A DNA stretch of 42,055 nucleotides from Chlorobi bacterium Chlorobi_1 (GCA_900299075.1 OMIK01000008.1:1-42055), one strand, 5' to 3'; positions 23,219 through 32,500 are shown, counted from the first letter of the stretch. A program made the numbers and translations. The notes: generated from the sequence alone by a model not told the origin.

Positions 23219-24820
23219 ATGGGCATCGAGTTGCAGAAAGAGATCGCCAAGCGCAGGACATTCGCCATCATCAGCCACCCTGACGCCGGCAAGACCACCC
23301 TGACCGAAAAGCTCCTCCTGTTCGGCGGCGCGATCCACACGGCCGGCGCGGTCAAGAGCAACAAGATCCGCAAGACCGCCACCAGCGACTTCATGGAGAT
23401 CGAGAAGCAGCGCGGCATCTCGGTCGCCACCTCGGTCATGGGGTTCGAGTACCGGGGGCGCAGGATCAACATCCTCGACACCCCGGGCCACAAGGACTTC
23501 GCCGAGGATACCTACCGCACCCTGACGGCTGTCGACAGCGTCATCCTGGTCGTGGACAGCATGAAGGGCGTCGAGGAGCAGACCGAGCGCCTCATGGAGG
23601 TGTGCCGCATGCGGAGCACCCCGGTGATCATCTTCATCAACAAGATGGACCGCGAGGGGCGCAACCCCTTCGAGCTGCTCGACGAGCTCGAGCAGAAGCT
23701 CGACATCCACACCCGGCCCATGACCTGGCCGATCAGCCAGGGGCAGGCCTTCAAGGGGGTATACAACCTCTTCGACGGCAGCCTGAACCTCTTCGAGGCC
23801 ACCGCATCGAAGATCGGCGAGAAGCTGGCCGACATCTCGGGCATCGACGACCCCGCGCTCGACAGGTGGGTCGGCCCGGCCTACGCGGAGAAGCTCAGGG
23901 AGGACGTCAGCCTCATCGAAGGGGTCTACGAACCCTTTGACCGTGAGCTCTACCTCGCGGGGCTGATGGCGCCGGTCTTCTTCGGCAGCGCCATCAACAA
24001 CTTCGGCATCCGCGAGCTGCTCGACACCTTCATCGACATCGCCCCCTGCCCCCACGAGCGGGAGGCGGCCGAGCGCATGGTGCTGGCCTCCGAGGAGCCG
24101 CTCTCAGGCTTCGTCTTCAAGATCCACGCCAACCTCGACCCGAACCACCGCGACCGTACGGCCTTCTTCAAGATCTGCTCCGGCCGCTTCGAGCGCAACA
24201 GGTTCTACCACCACACCCGCCTCGACAAGAAGGTTCGCTTCTCCAACCCGACGCAGTTCATGGCCCAGGAGAAGAACGTCATCGAGGAGGCGTGGCCCGG
24301 AGACGTGATCGGGCTCTACGACAACGGCTCGCTCAAGATCGGCGACACCCTCACCGAGGGCGAGGAGCTGCATTTCCGCGGCATTCCGAGCTTCTCGCCG
24401 GAGATCTTCAAGCTCCTCGAGAACCGCGACCCGCTCAAGGCAAAGCAGCTCGACAAGGGGATCCGCCAGCTCACCGAGGAGGGGGTCGCCCAGCTCTTCG
24501 TGCAGTACGGCAGCCGGAAGATCGTCGGCACGGTCGGCGAACTCCAGTTCGACGTCATCCAGTTCCGCCTGGAACACGAGTACGGCGCCCAGTTCGCCTT
24601 CACCCCGCTGCGCTACCACAAGGCCTTCTGGGTCACCAGCGACAACCGGGAGCAGCTCGACGAGTTCCTGCGCAGGAAGTCCACCGTCATCGCCCTCGAC
24701 AAGGAGGAGCATCCGGTCTTCCTTGCCGAGACCGAGTGGATGCTCAAGATCGCCCGGGAAGACTTCCCGGAGGTCGAGTTCCATGCGACCTCCGAGTTCA
24801 AGACGGAAAATAAAATCTGA
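23219..24820 (+). CDS. prfC: Peptide chain release factor 3
   Basis: A 533-residue translational GTPase that recycles RF1/RF2 from the ribosome after termination. G1 is SHPDAGKTT (19-27), G3 is DTPGHKDF (87-94) and G4 is NKMD (141-144). Domains II and III follow; length matches RF3. The open frame runs far upstream to 22445, but that part is antisense to the symporter gene, so the ATG at 23219 with GGAAAG upstream is taken as start. The copper cassette begins 100 bases downstream on the same strand. Confidence 0.95.
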   Translation: MGIELQKEIAKRRTFAIISHPDAGKTTLTEKLLLFGGAIHTAGAVKSNKIRKTATSDFMEIEKQRGISVATSVMGFEYRGRRINILDTPGHKDFAEDTYRTLTAVDSVILVVDSMKGVEEQTERLMEVCRMRSTPVIIFINKMDREGRNPFELLDELEQKLDIHTRPMTWPISQGQAFKGVYNLFDGSLNLFEATASKIGEKLADISGIDDPALDRWVGPAYAEKLREDVSLIEGVYEPFDRELYLAGLMAPVFFGSAINNFGIRELLDTFIDIAPCPHEREAAERMVLASEEPLSGFVFKIHANLDPNHRDRTAFFKICSGRFERNRFYHHTRLDKKVRFSNPTQFMAQEKNVIEEAWPGDVIGLYDNGSLKIGDTLTEGEELHFRGIPSFSPEIFKLLENRDPLKAKQLDKGIRQLTEEGVAQLFVQYGSRKIVGTVGELQFDVIQFRLEHEYGAQFAFTPLRYHKAFWVTSDNREQLDEFLRRKSTVIALDKEEHPVFLAETEWMLKIAREDFPEVEFHATSEFKTENKI

Positions 24821-24920
24821 TCCGCCAAGCCATCCACGATCGTCGAGAAACCTTTTCCGGGCCGGGAGAGGTAGGTAGAGTAGGTATTCCCGGATAAGCA
24901 ACGACAGGCCCTGTGTGGAC

Positions 24921-26243
24921 ATGAAGCAGCACACCTATGGAGTCACGGGCATGCACTGCGCGTCCTGTGAAGCGCTCATCGAAAAGAGGGTAAAGCGGAT
25001 CGACGGCGTAGTCGATGCCCGCGCCGATATGGCCAGGGGCACGCTCACGATCTCTTTCCGGAAATCCCGCCCAGGGCTGCTCGAGCTTGACCGTCTCTTT
25101 CCCGAAGGGCTCTACCGGTTTTCGGAAACACGCGCCACCCCGTCTCAATGGCCAGACGCGTTGCGGGCATCGGCTTACGCCCTGTCGGTGACGGCGGTCT
25201 TCTTCGGACTCTCCGCATCAGGACGCCTCCCCTCCCTGGCCATCGCCCGCGGCAGTTCATACGGAGCATTCTTCGCGTTCGGGCTTGTCGCCGGTCTTTC
25301 GACCTGCGCAGCGCTCGTCGGCGGCCTGGTGCTGGCGCTCTCGACGCAGTGGAGCACCCGGACCGGGGAGTCTGCCGCATTCATTGACAGGCTTGTCCCC
25401 CAACTCCGGTTCCACATCGGCCGCATTGGAGCATATGCCCTGTCGGGCGCCATGCTGGGGCTTCTCGGCGGATCGGTGCGCCCCTCCCCGGAATTCACGT
25501 CGGCCATGGTGGTCTCCATATCGCTGCTGATGCTCATCATCGCCCTGCAGATGCTCGGGTTCAGCCCCTTGCACGCGCTTCGCCTCGCCCTGCCGAAACC
25601 GATCGTCGACAAGGTGGGATCGGGCATAGCGACGGGAGGCCTGATCAGGCCCTTCCCCACCGGGCTGGCAACCATCCTGCTCCCCTGCGGCTTCACCATC
25701 GCCGCGGAGGGAGCTGCCGTGCTTTCCGGGTCTCCCTGGCGGGGCATGTCCATCATGGCCGCTTTCGTCCTGGGGACCATGCCGCCGCTTCTCGCCATCG
25801 GCCTCTCCGGCTCAGCACTCTCGAGCCGGCCGGCCACATCGAGGATATTCACGAGAACCGCAGGCCTGCTCGTCATCGTTTTCACCCTCTTCAACCTGAA
25901 CAGCCAGTTCGGCTTCGCCGGAAGGATCGGCGAACAGAACGCCCGCCCGGCCACTCCGGCTTCCGCAGCAGCCATGCGCATCGTCAGGACGACAGCCGTC
26001 AACGGGTTGCTGGCGACGGAAAAGTTCGACCTCAGGGCGGGAGAACAGGTACGCTTCATCGTCGATCCGAAAGACAACGGCTCCGGCTGCATGAACGCCA
26101 TCATGATCCCCGGCCTCTGGAGCCAGCCGCAATACCTCACGAAGGGCAAGCCGGTCATCATGCAGTTCACCCCCCAAAAACGAGGGACCTACCGGATCAC
26201 CTGCGCCATGGGCATGCCCTGGGGCATCATCACCGTCAAGTAA
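24921..26243 (+). CDS. HMA / UreH-like membrane / cupredoxin fusion protein
   Basis: A 440-residue fusion in three parts. Residues 1-70 are a heavy-metal-associated domain with GMHCASC (C13, C16). Residues about 80-330 are a membrane domain of the DsbD/UreH-like sulfite-exporter superfamily, with hydrophobic helices and the conserved LLPCGFTIAAEGAAV. After a Pro/Ala linker, the last roughly 100 residues form a cupredoxin-like domain with candidate copper ligands C390, M391, C428 and M430/M432 (GCMNAIMIPG, CAMGMPWG). Copper transfer across or at the cytoplasmic membrane is inferred. The ATG at 24921 is chosen over a GTG two codons earlier. It heads a tight four-gene cassette ending at 29887. 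Confidence 0.87.
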   Translation: MKQHTYGVTGMHCASCEALIEKRVKRIDGVVDARADMARGTLTISFRKSRPGLLELDRLFPEGLYRFSETRATPSQWPDALRASAYALSVTAVFFGLSASGRLPSLAIARGSSYGAFFAFGLVAGLSTCAALVGGLVLALSTQWSTRTGESAAFIDRLVPQLRFHIGRIGAYALSGAMLGLLGGSVRPSPEFTSAMVVSISLLMLIIALQMLGFSPLHALRLALPKPIVDKVGSGIATGGLIRPFPTGLATILLPCGFTIAAEGAAVLSGSPWRGMSIMAAFVLGTMPPLLAIGLSGSALSSRPATSRIFTRTAGLLVIVFTLFNLNSQFGFAGRIGEQNARPATPASAAAMRIVRTTAVNGLLATEKFDLRAGEQVRFIVDPKDNGSGCMNAIMIPGLWSQPQYLTKGKPVIMQFTPQKRGTYRITCAMGMPWGIITVK

Positions 26244-26261
26244 CCCCTTCCGGAGTACCAG

Positions 26262-26846
26262 ATGAAAACAATCAGCCTCGCGCTCGCGCTTTCGCTCATG
26301 ATCGTCTCGGCGGTCGCCGGCATCGGCATCGGCTACTGGCTGACACCACAATACAGCCTCTCGATGTACGACAGGAACGTCATGGACCTCGGCCAGCCGG
26401 ACAAGTGGGTCGACCTGAGATACCTCGACGCCATGATCGCCCATCACCGGGGAGCCATGCTGATGGCCGGGCAGGCACGCCAGAGCCGACGGGCCGAGAT
26501 CCGTAATCTCGCCTCGTCGATCCTCCTGGATGAACCGAAGAACATCGACGAACTCTACCGGTGGAAACAGGAGTGGTACGGTGACCGCCGATCCGTGCGA
26601 GACCCGCAGGTGCCGAAGTTCGGCGAGATGGACGGCACCTTCGACCTCCGGTTCCTGAACGCCCTTATCGCCCACCACCGCGACGGCATCCTCATGACCA
26701 GGGAGATCCGGCTGAAATCGAGCCGCTCGAGCATCCTCGACAACGCCGACAGGACCGAGCAGTTTTTCGAAAATGGCATCGCGATGCTCCGCGGATGGCG
26801 GAGGCAGTGGTACAACATCACCGACCCCCAGCCCGAACTGCCATGA
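26262..26846 (+). CDS. DUF305 protein with two metal-binding motifs
   Basis: A 194-residue protein with one N-terminal hydrophobic segment (about 5-25), either a membrane anchor or a signal peptide, that would place the rest in the periplasm. Two related halves carry DAMIAHHRGAMLMA (H61, H62, M66, M68) and NALIAHHRDGILMT (H138, H139, M145). Double-DUF305 proteins such as cyanobacterial CopM bind copper(I), so a periplasmic copper-sequestering role is inferred. GGAG lies upstream of the ATG. The stop codon overlaps the copA start (ATGA), which indicates translational coupling. Confidence 0.87.
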   Translation: MKTISLALALSLMIVSAVAGIGIGYWLTPQYSLSMYDRNVMDLGQPDKWVDLRYLDAMIAHHRGAMLMAGQARQSRRAEIRNLASSILLDEPKNIDELYRWKQEWYGDRRSVRDPQVPKFGEMDGTFDLRFLNALIAHHRDGILMTREIRLKSSRSSILDNADRTEQFFENGIAMLRGWRRQWYNITDPQPELP

Positions 26847-29125
26847 CGACGAAAACCTACACGGTCAAAGGCATGCACTGCGCGAGCTGTGCGGCCATCA
26901 TCAGCAAGAAGCTCTCGAAAGTCGACGGGATCGAGAAGGCGGAGGTCAACCTCGCCACCGAAAAAGCGAAGCTGGAGATCAACAGCGAAGCCGTGACCGA
27001 CGAGTCGCTCAACGAGCTCCTCGGCCAGTACGGTTATGGGCTGGTAGCGGACCAAGCGGCCGACGCCACCATGGCGGCAGCTCCGGCCGTCGACAGGAAA
27101 GCCGCAGCCGAAAAGGCGAAACAGGAGAAGGAACAGGAGCTGCTCGAACAGCTGTCGAACGTGCAGTTCGCCCTCCCTGTGGCCCTGATGCTCTTCGTGC
27201 TGATGATGTGGGATATCGCCGCCCGCACCCTCCCCTGGGTACCGAACATGCCGATCCCGATGGGCATGTTCAACATCATCTCGATGGCGCTGGCGACCTA
27301 CTTCGTGTTCCGGATCGGGGCACCGTTCCTGCACGGCATCGTCATGTTCGTCCGGAGCGGGGCTGCCAGCATGGATACGCTCATCGGCATCGGCACCCTG
27401 ACGGCGTACATCTACAGCACCGTCATCACGCTGGTGCCTGAGGCCAGGGCGCTCCTGAGGATCCCTGACTACACCTATTTCGACACCACGATCGTCGTGA
27501 TCGGCTTCGTCCTGCTCGGCAAATACCTCGAAGCCCGCTCGAAGATGAAAACCGGCGAGGCCATCGAAAAGCTGGTCGGGCTGCAAGCAAAGTCGGCCAT
27601 CGTGAAGCGAGGGGCGATGGAGGTGGAGGTGCCGCTTGAGCAGGTCCGCAAAGGCGACCTGGTCGTCGTCAAACCCGGTGCCAAGATTCCGGTCGACGGC
27701 ACCATCAGCGAAGGCAGCTCATCGATCGACGAATCGATGGTCACCGGCGAGCCGGTGCCTGCCGACAAGAGCGCCGGCGATCCGGTCATCGGCGGCACCA
27801 TCAACAGGCAGGGCTCATTCATCTTCACCGCCTCCAGGGTCGGTGAGGAGACCGTGCTGGCACGAATCATCACCATGGTCGAAGAGGCGCAGGGTTCGAA
27901 GGCACCGATCCAGAACATCGCCGACCGCATCGCCGCCATCTTCGTCCCCGCTGTGCTCGTCCTGGCAGCATTCACCTTCGTCGCCTGGCTGGTCGTCGGG
28001 AGCGCCTTCATCGACTTCTCGACCGCCCTTTCGTTCGGAATCATGGGCATGGTGGGCATCCTGGTCATCGCCTGCCCCTGCGCCCTGGGGCTCGCCACTC
28101 CGACGGCCATCATCGTGGGCATCGGCAAGGGTGCGGAGAACGGCATCCTCATCAGGAATGCCCAGAGCCTGGAGACGCTCAGCACGGTGGATACGGTCGT
28201 GTTCGACAAGACCGGCACCATCACGGCTGGCGCCCCGTCGCTCACCGACATCGTCCCGTTCGACCCGGCCGTCACCCAGGAGCGCCTGCTGCAGCTTGCG
28301 GCAAGCATCGAACACCGTTCGGAGCACCCGCTTGCCCAGGCGATCACCTCCGCGGCCAGGGACAGGGGCCTGGCCCTGCTTGAATCAACCGATTTCGAGG
28401 CCCTTGAAGGTGTGGGCGTGAAAGGCACGATCGAAGGGAAAGCCCTGCGCCTGAGGAAACCGGGGAGCCTCGACAGCTCCATCGGGCAGATCGCGCACCT
28501 CCAGCAACAGGGCAAGACCGTGGTCCTGCTGGAATCGGAGGGAGAGGCGGCAGGACTCATCGCCCTGTCGGACACCATCAAGGATGAGGCCCGCGAAGCG
28601 GTCAGGACGCTTCGGGCAAAAGGGATCAAGGTGATCATGCTGACCGGCGACAACCGCCTTGCCGCGGAGTACATGTCGAGGCAGGCCGGCATTGACGAGG
28701 TCATCGCCGAAGTGCTCCCCCAGGACAAGGCGGAGCGCATCCGCAAGCTGCAGCAGGAGGGGCGAAAAGTGGCAATGGCCGGAGACGGCATCAACGACGC
28801 CCCGGCGCTCGCCCGTGCGGATGTCGGCATCGCCATGGCTACCGGAACGGACATCGCGATCGAATCGGCAGGCGTCACCCTGCTCCGGGGGGACGTCAGG
28901 AAAGTGGCCCAGTCGATCACGCTGGCACGTGCGACCATGCGAGTCATCCGCCAGAACCTCTTCTGGGCATTCATCTACAACCTCGTCGGCATCCCGCTGG
29001 CTGCCGGAGCGCTCTACCCGTTTTTCGGCATCTTCCTCAACCCGGTCTTCTCCGGCATCGCCATGGCCGGCAGCAGCGTGTCGGTGGTCACCAACTCCCT
29101 GCGGCTCAAGACCAAAAAGCTCTGA
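26843..29125 (+). CDS. copA: Copper-translocating P1B-type ATPase
   Basis: A 760-residue copper(I) exporter of the inner membrane. The N-terminal HMA domain has GMHCASC (C13, C16), nearly the same as the HMA domain of the first gene in the cassette. The membrane transport motif is C411-P-C413. Phosphorylation occurs at D455 in DKTGTIT; the TGE motif of the actuator domain (MVTGEPVPADK) and GDGINDAPALA are present. The start overlaps the DUF305 stop by four bases; the open frame to 26795 is not used. Only three bases separate it from the downstream nitroreductase. Confidence 0.95.
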   Translation: MTTKTYTVKGMHCASCAAIISKKLSKVDGIEKAEVNLATEKAKLEINSEAVTDESLNELLGQYGYGLVADQAADATMAAAPAVDRKAAAEKAKQEKEQELLEQLSNVQFALPVALMLFVLMMWDIAARTLPWVPNMPIPMGMFNIISMALATYFVFRIGAPFLHGIVMFVRSGAASMDTLIGIGTLTAYIYSTVITLVPEARALLRIPDYTYFDTTIVVIGFVLLGKYLEARSKMKTGEAIEKLVGLQAKSAIVKRGAMEVEVPLEQVRKGDLVVVKPGAKIPVDGTISEGSSSIDESMVTGEPVPADKSAGDPVIGGTINRQGSFIFTASRVGEETVLARIITMVEEAQGSKAPIQNIADRIAAIFVPAVLVLAAFTFVAWLVVGSAFIDFSTALSFGIMGMVGILVIACPCALGLATPTAIIVGIGKGAENGILIRNAQSLETLSTVDTVVFDKTGTITAGAPSLTDIVPFDPAVTQERLLQLAASIEHRSEHPLAQAITSAARDRGLALLESTDFEALEGVGVKGTIEGKALRLRKPGSLDSSIGQIAHLQQQGKTVVLLESEGEAAGLIALSDTIKDEAREAVRTLRAKGIKVIMLTGDNRLAAEYMSRQAGIDEVIAEVLPQDKAERIRKLQQEGRKVAMAGDGINDAPALARADVGIAMATGTDIAIESAGVTLLRGDVRKVAQSITLARATMRVIRQNLFWAFIYNLVGIPLAAGALYPFFGIFLNPVFSGIAMAGSSVSVVTNSLRLKTKKL

Positions 29126-29128
29126 ACC

Positions 29129-29887
29129 ATGGCCGACAACCCGTTCGAGCATGCCCGCGAGTTCCTGAAAGACAACGTGCGCCAGCGCGTGGACTTCTCT
29201 TCTACCGAACAGAACCGCGGGGTTCCTGCGCCGCCCCTGGAAAAGCCGTTTCCAGCCGACGCGGTGCGCATCGACCTTCCAGAAGGGAACGATCCCGGAC
29301 AGCTCGGGACGATGCCGGTCGGCGAAGCCATCGCGAACCGGGAGAGCCGGCGGAACTATGCCGAAACGCCGCTCACCCTGAACGAGCTCTCCTTCCTGCT
29401 CTGGGCAAGCCAGGGCATCAGGATCAGGCTCGATCGCGGCCACGCACTCCGCACGGTACCGTCGGCAGGCTGCCGCCACGCCTTCGAGACCTACCTCTGC
29501 GTGCTCAACGTCGAGGGAGTGGCACCCGGCATCTACCGGTTCCTGCCTCTGGAGCACCAGCTGCTCCTCGTTGCCGGACCCGACCACCTCGATCTCCGCA
29601 TCGGCAGGGCGGCGCTCGGGCAAATGTGGGCGGGAGATGCCGCCGTCGTCTTCGTCTGGAGCGTCCTCCCCTGCCGCATGGAGTGGCGCTATGGCATGGC
29701 CGCCCATAAAGTGATCGCCCTGGACGCCGGGCACGTCTGCCAGAACCTCTACCTGGCCTGTGAAGCCATTGGTGCAGGCACCTGTGCCATTGCGGCCTAC
29801 GACCAGGAGGCGATGGACCGCCTCATCGGCGTCGACGGCAAGGAGGAGTTCACCATCTACCTTGCGCCGGTGGGCCGTATCCGTTGA
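29129..29887 (+). CDS. SagB-type nitroreductase family protein
   Basis: A 252-residue FMN-dependent oxidoreductase of the SagB/ThcOx group. Characteristic segments are IANRESRRNYAETPLTLNELSFLLWASQGI and TVPSAGCRHAFETYLCV, plus the C-terminal GAGTCAIAAYDQ. No cyclodehydratase, precursor peptide or other azole-peptide gene is nearby, so peptide modification is unlikely. It starts three bases after copA and is probably co-transcribed, which ties its redox activity to copper or thiol stress. The substrate is unknown. Confidence 0.87.
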   Translation: MADNPFEHAREFLKDNVRQRVDFSSTEQNRGVPAPPLEKPFPADAVRIDLPEGNDPGQLGTMPVGEAIANRESRRNYAETPLTLNELSFLLWASQGIRIRLDRGHALRTVPSAGCRHAFETYLCVLNVEGVAPGIYRFLPLEHQLLLVAGPDHLDLRIGRAALGQMWAGDAAVVFVWSVLPCRMEWRYGMAAHKVIALDAGHVCQNLYLACEAIGAGTCAIAAYDQEAMDRLIGVDGKEEFTIYLAPVGRIR

Positions 29888-29983
29888 TGGAGCCGAGGCG
29901 GCCGGAGGCCCGCCGGGTCAACGCCATGGCAATAAATTTTCTATATACTGCGGGTTATTAATCATTTTATTGTTTAGAAATCC

Positions 29984-30010
29984 TTGCAATTAATCACTTT
30001 TATATATACT
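29984..30010 (+). promoter_or_regulatory. Candidate sigma-70 promoter of a small RNA
   Basis: TTGCAA (29984-29989) and TATACT (30005-30010) are separated by 15 bases in an AT-rich stretch that contrasts with the GC-rich surroundings. The next gene, azoR, starts 240 bases later, beyond a terminator. Confidence 0.45.
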
Positions 30011-30013
30011 TTA

Positions 30014-30110
30014 TTCATGGTGATGGTCTTCCGGGGTGTTCCCCCCAACCCCCACAATACGACCGGATATCATCATGTCAGGGCGCCTCTGATCCAGGCG
30101 CCCTCTTTTT
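30014..30110 (+). ncRNA. Candidate free-standing structured small RNA
   Basis: About 97 bases lie between a promoter-like sequence and a strong terminator and hold no credible gene. Bases 30017-30024 can pair with 30069-30076 (eight pairs, one G-U), and GGTC (30025-30028) with GACC (30061-30064). GGGG-TGTT-CCCC (30033-30044) forms an inner hairpin. The terminator hairpin follows at once. A Chlorobi-specific RNA motif with stem-loops followed by a terminator (Chlorobi-1) has been described; I cannot confirm that this is a member. Confidence 0.5.
30080..30110 (+). terminator. Rho-independent terminator
   Basis: A perfect 9-bp stem AGGGCGCCT/AGGCGCCCT (30080-30088 with 30096-30104) with a seven-base loop is followed by CTTTTT. 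It ends the candidate small RNA and would also stop read-through from the copper cassette. Confidence 0.9.
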
Positions 30111-30253
30111 ATCCCCAAAGATCCGAAACCGGTATTCTGCTCCAGGAGTGAACGTCAGCGCAAGGCATTGCGTTATGTAGAAAAAAGGGGTGTCTGCGTG
30201 ACCTAGGCTGCGACGCTTCTCCCCTGTTTCCTCCAAACCAGCCAGAAGCCCCC

Positions 30254-30856
30254 ATGACGAGAATCCTGCAGATCAAGACAAGCATCTTCCTGAACCAGGG
30301 ATGGTCCAGCCGCCTCTCGGACGAACTGGTCGACGTGCTGAAGACGAAATACGACGACGCCGAAATCATCGTCAGGGATCTGGCACAAAATCCGATCCGG
30401 CACCTCGACGCGCCAGGGTTCCTTGCTTTCCTGGAAAAGCCGGAGAACAGAAGCCCCGGGCAGCAAGCGCTTGTAGCGGCATCGGACACGCTTGTCGAGG
30501 AGCTGAAGTCGAGCGACATCGTAGTGATCGGCCTGCCGTTGTACAACCTCGACATACCATCCACCCTGAAAAGCTGGTTCGACCAGATATCGAGGGCTGG
30601 CGTCACCTTCAGCTTCACGGAGCAGGGCGTCAAAGGGCTGCTGTCCGACAGGAAGGTCTACCTGGTAGCCACGCGTGGCGGCATCTACTCGGGCACGGCC
30701 CTCGACACGCAGAGCGCTTTCGTCCGGAACTTCTTCGGCCTCATCGGTATCACGGACCTGGAGTTCATCTATGCCGAAGGGCTGAACATGGGCGACGAGC
30801 CCCAGGCGGCGGGATTGGCCTCAGCCCGAGGCCACATCGCGCGCATCCGCGGCTGA
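30254..30856 (+). CDS. azoR: FMN-dependent NADH-azoreductase
   Basis: A 200-residue flavodoxin-fold quinone/azo reductase. It has the AzoR-type N terminus MTRILQIKTSIF, the FMN-binding segment GLPLYNLDIPSTLKSWFD, and VATRGGIYSG around the second FMN loop, ending in FFGLIGITDLEFIYAEG. It reduces quinones with two electrons and azo compounds incidentally; a role in quinone or thiol stress is likely. A weak purine-rich stretch precedes the ATG. It appears to be a single-gene unit between two terminators. Confidence 0.92.
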   Translation: MTRILQIKTSIFLNQGWSSRLSDELVDVLKTKYDDAEIIVRDLAQNPIRHLDAPGFLAFLEKPENRSPGQQALVAASDTLVEELKSSDIVVIGLPLYNLDIPSTLKSWFDQISRAGVTFSFTEQGVKGLLSDRKVYLVATRGGIYSGTALDTQSAFVRNFFGLIGITDLEFIYAEGLNMGDEPQAAGLASARGHIARIRG

Positions 30857-30894
30857 GCTTCAAGGAGAAATTTTTCAGGCAATTGGGGAAAATC

Positions 30895-30924
30895 GGAAAG
30901 CCCCTTTGAATCAAGGGGCTTTCC
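30895..30924 (+). terminator. Terminator of azoR
   Basis: A perfect 12-bp stem (30895-30906 with 30913-30924) with a six-base loop lies 38 bases after the azoR stop. The T-run is part of the stem, and none follows it. Confidence 0.7.
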
Positions 30925-31126
30925 TGTAACCATAACCACGATGAAAGAACTGCAGGGGTCGGATCTCATCCACTGCCTCATCTTGTACTACGGTCGGGTT
31001 GGAGGATTTCTTTCATCAGGCAACCGGCATCGGAGGGAAACAAAAGGATCTTGCTCATTTTTTTTCATTTATTCTGCATGACCATTAGGAAAGCCCGCGA
31101 ATTGGTTTAGATTTCAAGCATAACAT

Positions 31127-31199
<73 letters not shown>

Positions 31200-31206
31200 C
31201 AAAAGC

Positions 31207-31231
31207 AAAGCCGCCTAAGCAGGGCGGCTTT
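31207..31231 (+). terminator. Terminator of tRNA-fMet
   Basis: A 9-bp stem AAAGCCGCC/GGCGGCTTT (31207-31215 with 31223-31231) with a seven-base loop starts seven bases after the mature tRNA end. The T-run is short. Confidence 0.7.
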
Positions 31232-31426
31232 CCCCGTTCAAGCGATTCCCCTGGCACAGGCCACCCCATCCCCGACCGATATGCCTGTTGCACAATGAGT
31301 TGCTATCCATTCCACGGGGCGCTATCTTCCAGGTCGAAACTTAACTCTTCCAACGCTTGTTTTCACTTGGGGTTGCGCATGATGCAACCTGGATACCGAA
31401 CCATAAACAGACAAGAGGCGACGACC

Positions 31427-32122
31427 ATGTTTTTCTTCGATCCTGCATACATGCTTTTTGCCGGCCCCCCGCTCATTCTCGGCTTGTGGGCACAGTTCAA
31501 GGTCAAATCGGCCTTCAACAGGTACTCGCAGATGCCGACCCAAAGCGGCATGACCGGCGCCCAGGCAGCCATGCGAATCCTGGGCCAGGGCGGCCTCGGG
31601 AATGTAGATGTCGAAATGACCGAAGGCATGCTCTCGGACCACTACGACCCGTCCAGCAAGACCCTCCGCCTGAGCGAAGAGGTCTACTCCGTCCCGAGCA
31701 TCGCCGCGGTCGGCGTCGCGGCGCACGAAGCCGGCCACGCCCTGCAGGACAAAAGCGGCTATTCGCCGCTGAAGCTCCGCTCAGCGATGGTCCCGACCGT
31801 GTCGATAGGCAGCAGCCTCGGCCCGATCCTCTTCATGATCGGCCTGTTCATGCACGGGGTCCTGGGGAGTTCACTTGCATGGGCCGGGCTCATCCTCTTC
31901 GCGGGAACCGCCCTTTTCGCCGTCGTGACCCTGCCGGTAGAGTTCGACGCCAGCCGTCGCGCCAAGGAGCTCCTCGTCGCACAGGGTATCGTTTCGCAAC
32001 GCGAGATGGAGGGAGTCAACGCCGTGCTCGATGCTGCCGCGCTGACCTATGTCGCCGCCGCAGCCCAGGCGATCATGCAGCTCCTCTACTATGCGACCAT
32101 CCTCAACCGCAGGGATGAGTGA
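31427..32122 (+). CDS. Membrane zinc metallopeptidase (YugP-like)
   Basis: A 231-residue membrane protein of the putative neutral zinc metallopeptidase family. The zinc motif is HEAGH in VGVAAHEAGHALQ. One hydrophobic segment lies at the N terminus and two to three after residue 120. The ATG at 31427 follows AGAGG; the open frame upstream crosses the tRNA gene and is not coding. The physiological substrate of this family is not known to me. It is transcribed toward a bidirectional terminator. The 200 bases between the tRNA terminator and this start hold nothing I can identify. Confidence 0.88.
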   Translation: MFFFDPAYMLFAGPPLILGLWAQFKVKSAFNRYSQMPTQSGMTGAQAAMRILGQGGLGNVDVEMTEGMLSDHYDPSSKTLRLSEEVYSVPSIAAVGVAAHEAGHALQDKSGYSPLKLRSAMVPTVSIGSSLGPILFMIGLFMHGVLGSSLAWAGLILFAGTALFAVVTLPVEFDASRRAKELLVAQGIVSQREMEGVNAVLDAAALTYVAAAAQAIMQLLYYATILNRRDE

Positions 32123-32129
32123 CCCTTTC

Positions 32130-32180
32130 AACTGGAACAAAAAGAGGGCGCATCGTCTGCGCCCCCTTTTTGTTCCAGTT
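32130..32180. terminator. Long bidirectional terminator
   Basis: A 23-bp stem (32130-32152 with 32158-32180) has one A-C mismatch and a five-base loop. A and T runs in the arms provide a T-run for both strands. It separates the convergent metallopeptidase and thioredoxin genes. Confidence 0.9.
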
Positions 32181-32191
32181 CACGGATACCC

Positions 32192-32500
32192 TCAGCCGCT
32201 TATGGCCTTCAGCACCTCCTGGCGAAGCTGCTGATAGGGCATGGCGCCGGCGGAACGCCACCGCAGTTCCCCCTTGTCGAACAGGAGCAATGCCGGTATG
32301 CCCTGGACCTGGAAACGGGCGGCAGCATCAGGCTGGCGGTCCACGTTCACCTTCACCACCGTCAATCGTCCTGAAAACTCCTGTGCGAGCTGTTTGACCG
32401 ATGGAGCAAGCGATCTGCACGGGCCGCACCAGTCGGCCCAGAAATCGATGAATACCGGCAACGGGTTGGTCCTGATAAGGTCGTCGAGTGTTTTCGCCAT
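32192..32500 (-). CDS. Thioredoxin-family protein (second copy)
   Basis: A 102-residue thioredoxin with the active site DFWADWCGPC and the cis-proline segment QGIPALLLF. It has no signal peptide when started at the ATG at 32498-32500; a GTG start at 32575 would add 25 residues without family similarity. It differs clearly from TrxA at 1226-1555, so it probably has a separate set of targets. It is divergent from the PTPS gene. Confidence 0.9.
   Translation of the reverse strand: MAKTLDDLIRTNPLPVFIDFWADWCGPCRSLAPSVKQLAQEFSGRLTVVKVNVDRQPDAAARFQVQGIPALLLFDKGELRWRSAGAMPYQQLRQEVLKAISG

Noticed and set aside
30017-30151. A short open frame of about 44 codons beginning ATGGTGATGG
   Set aside because: It runs through a strong terminator hairpin and has no ribosome binding site; the segment fits a structured RNA better.
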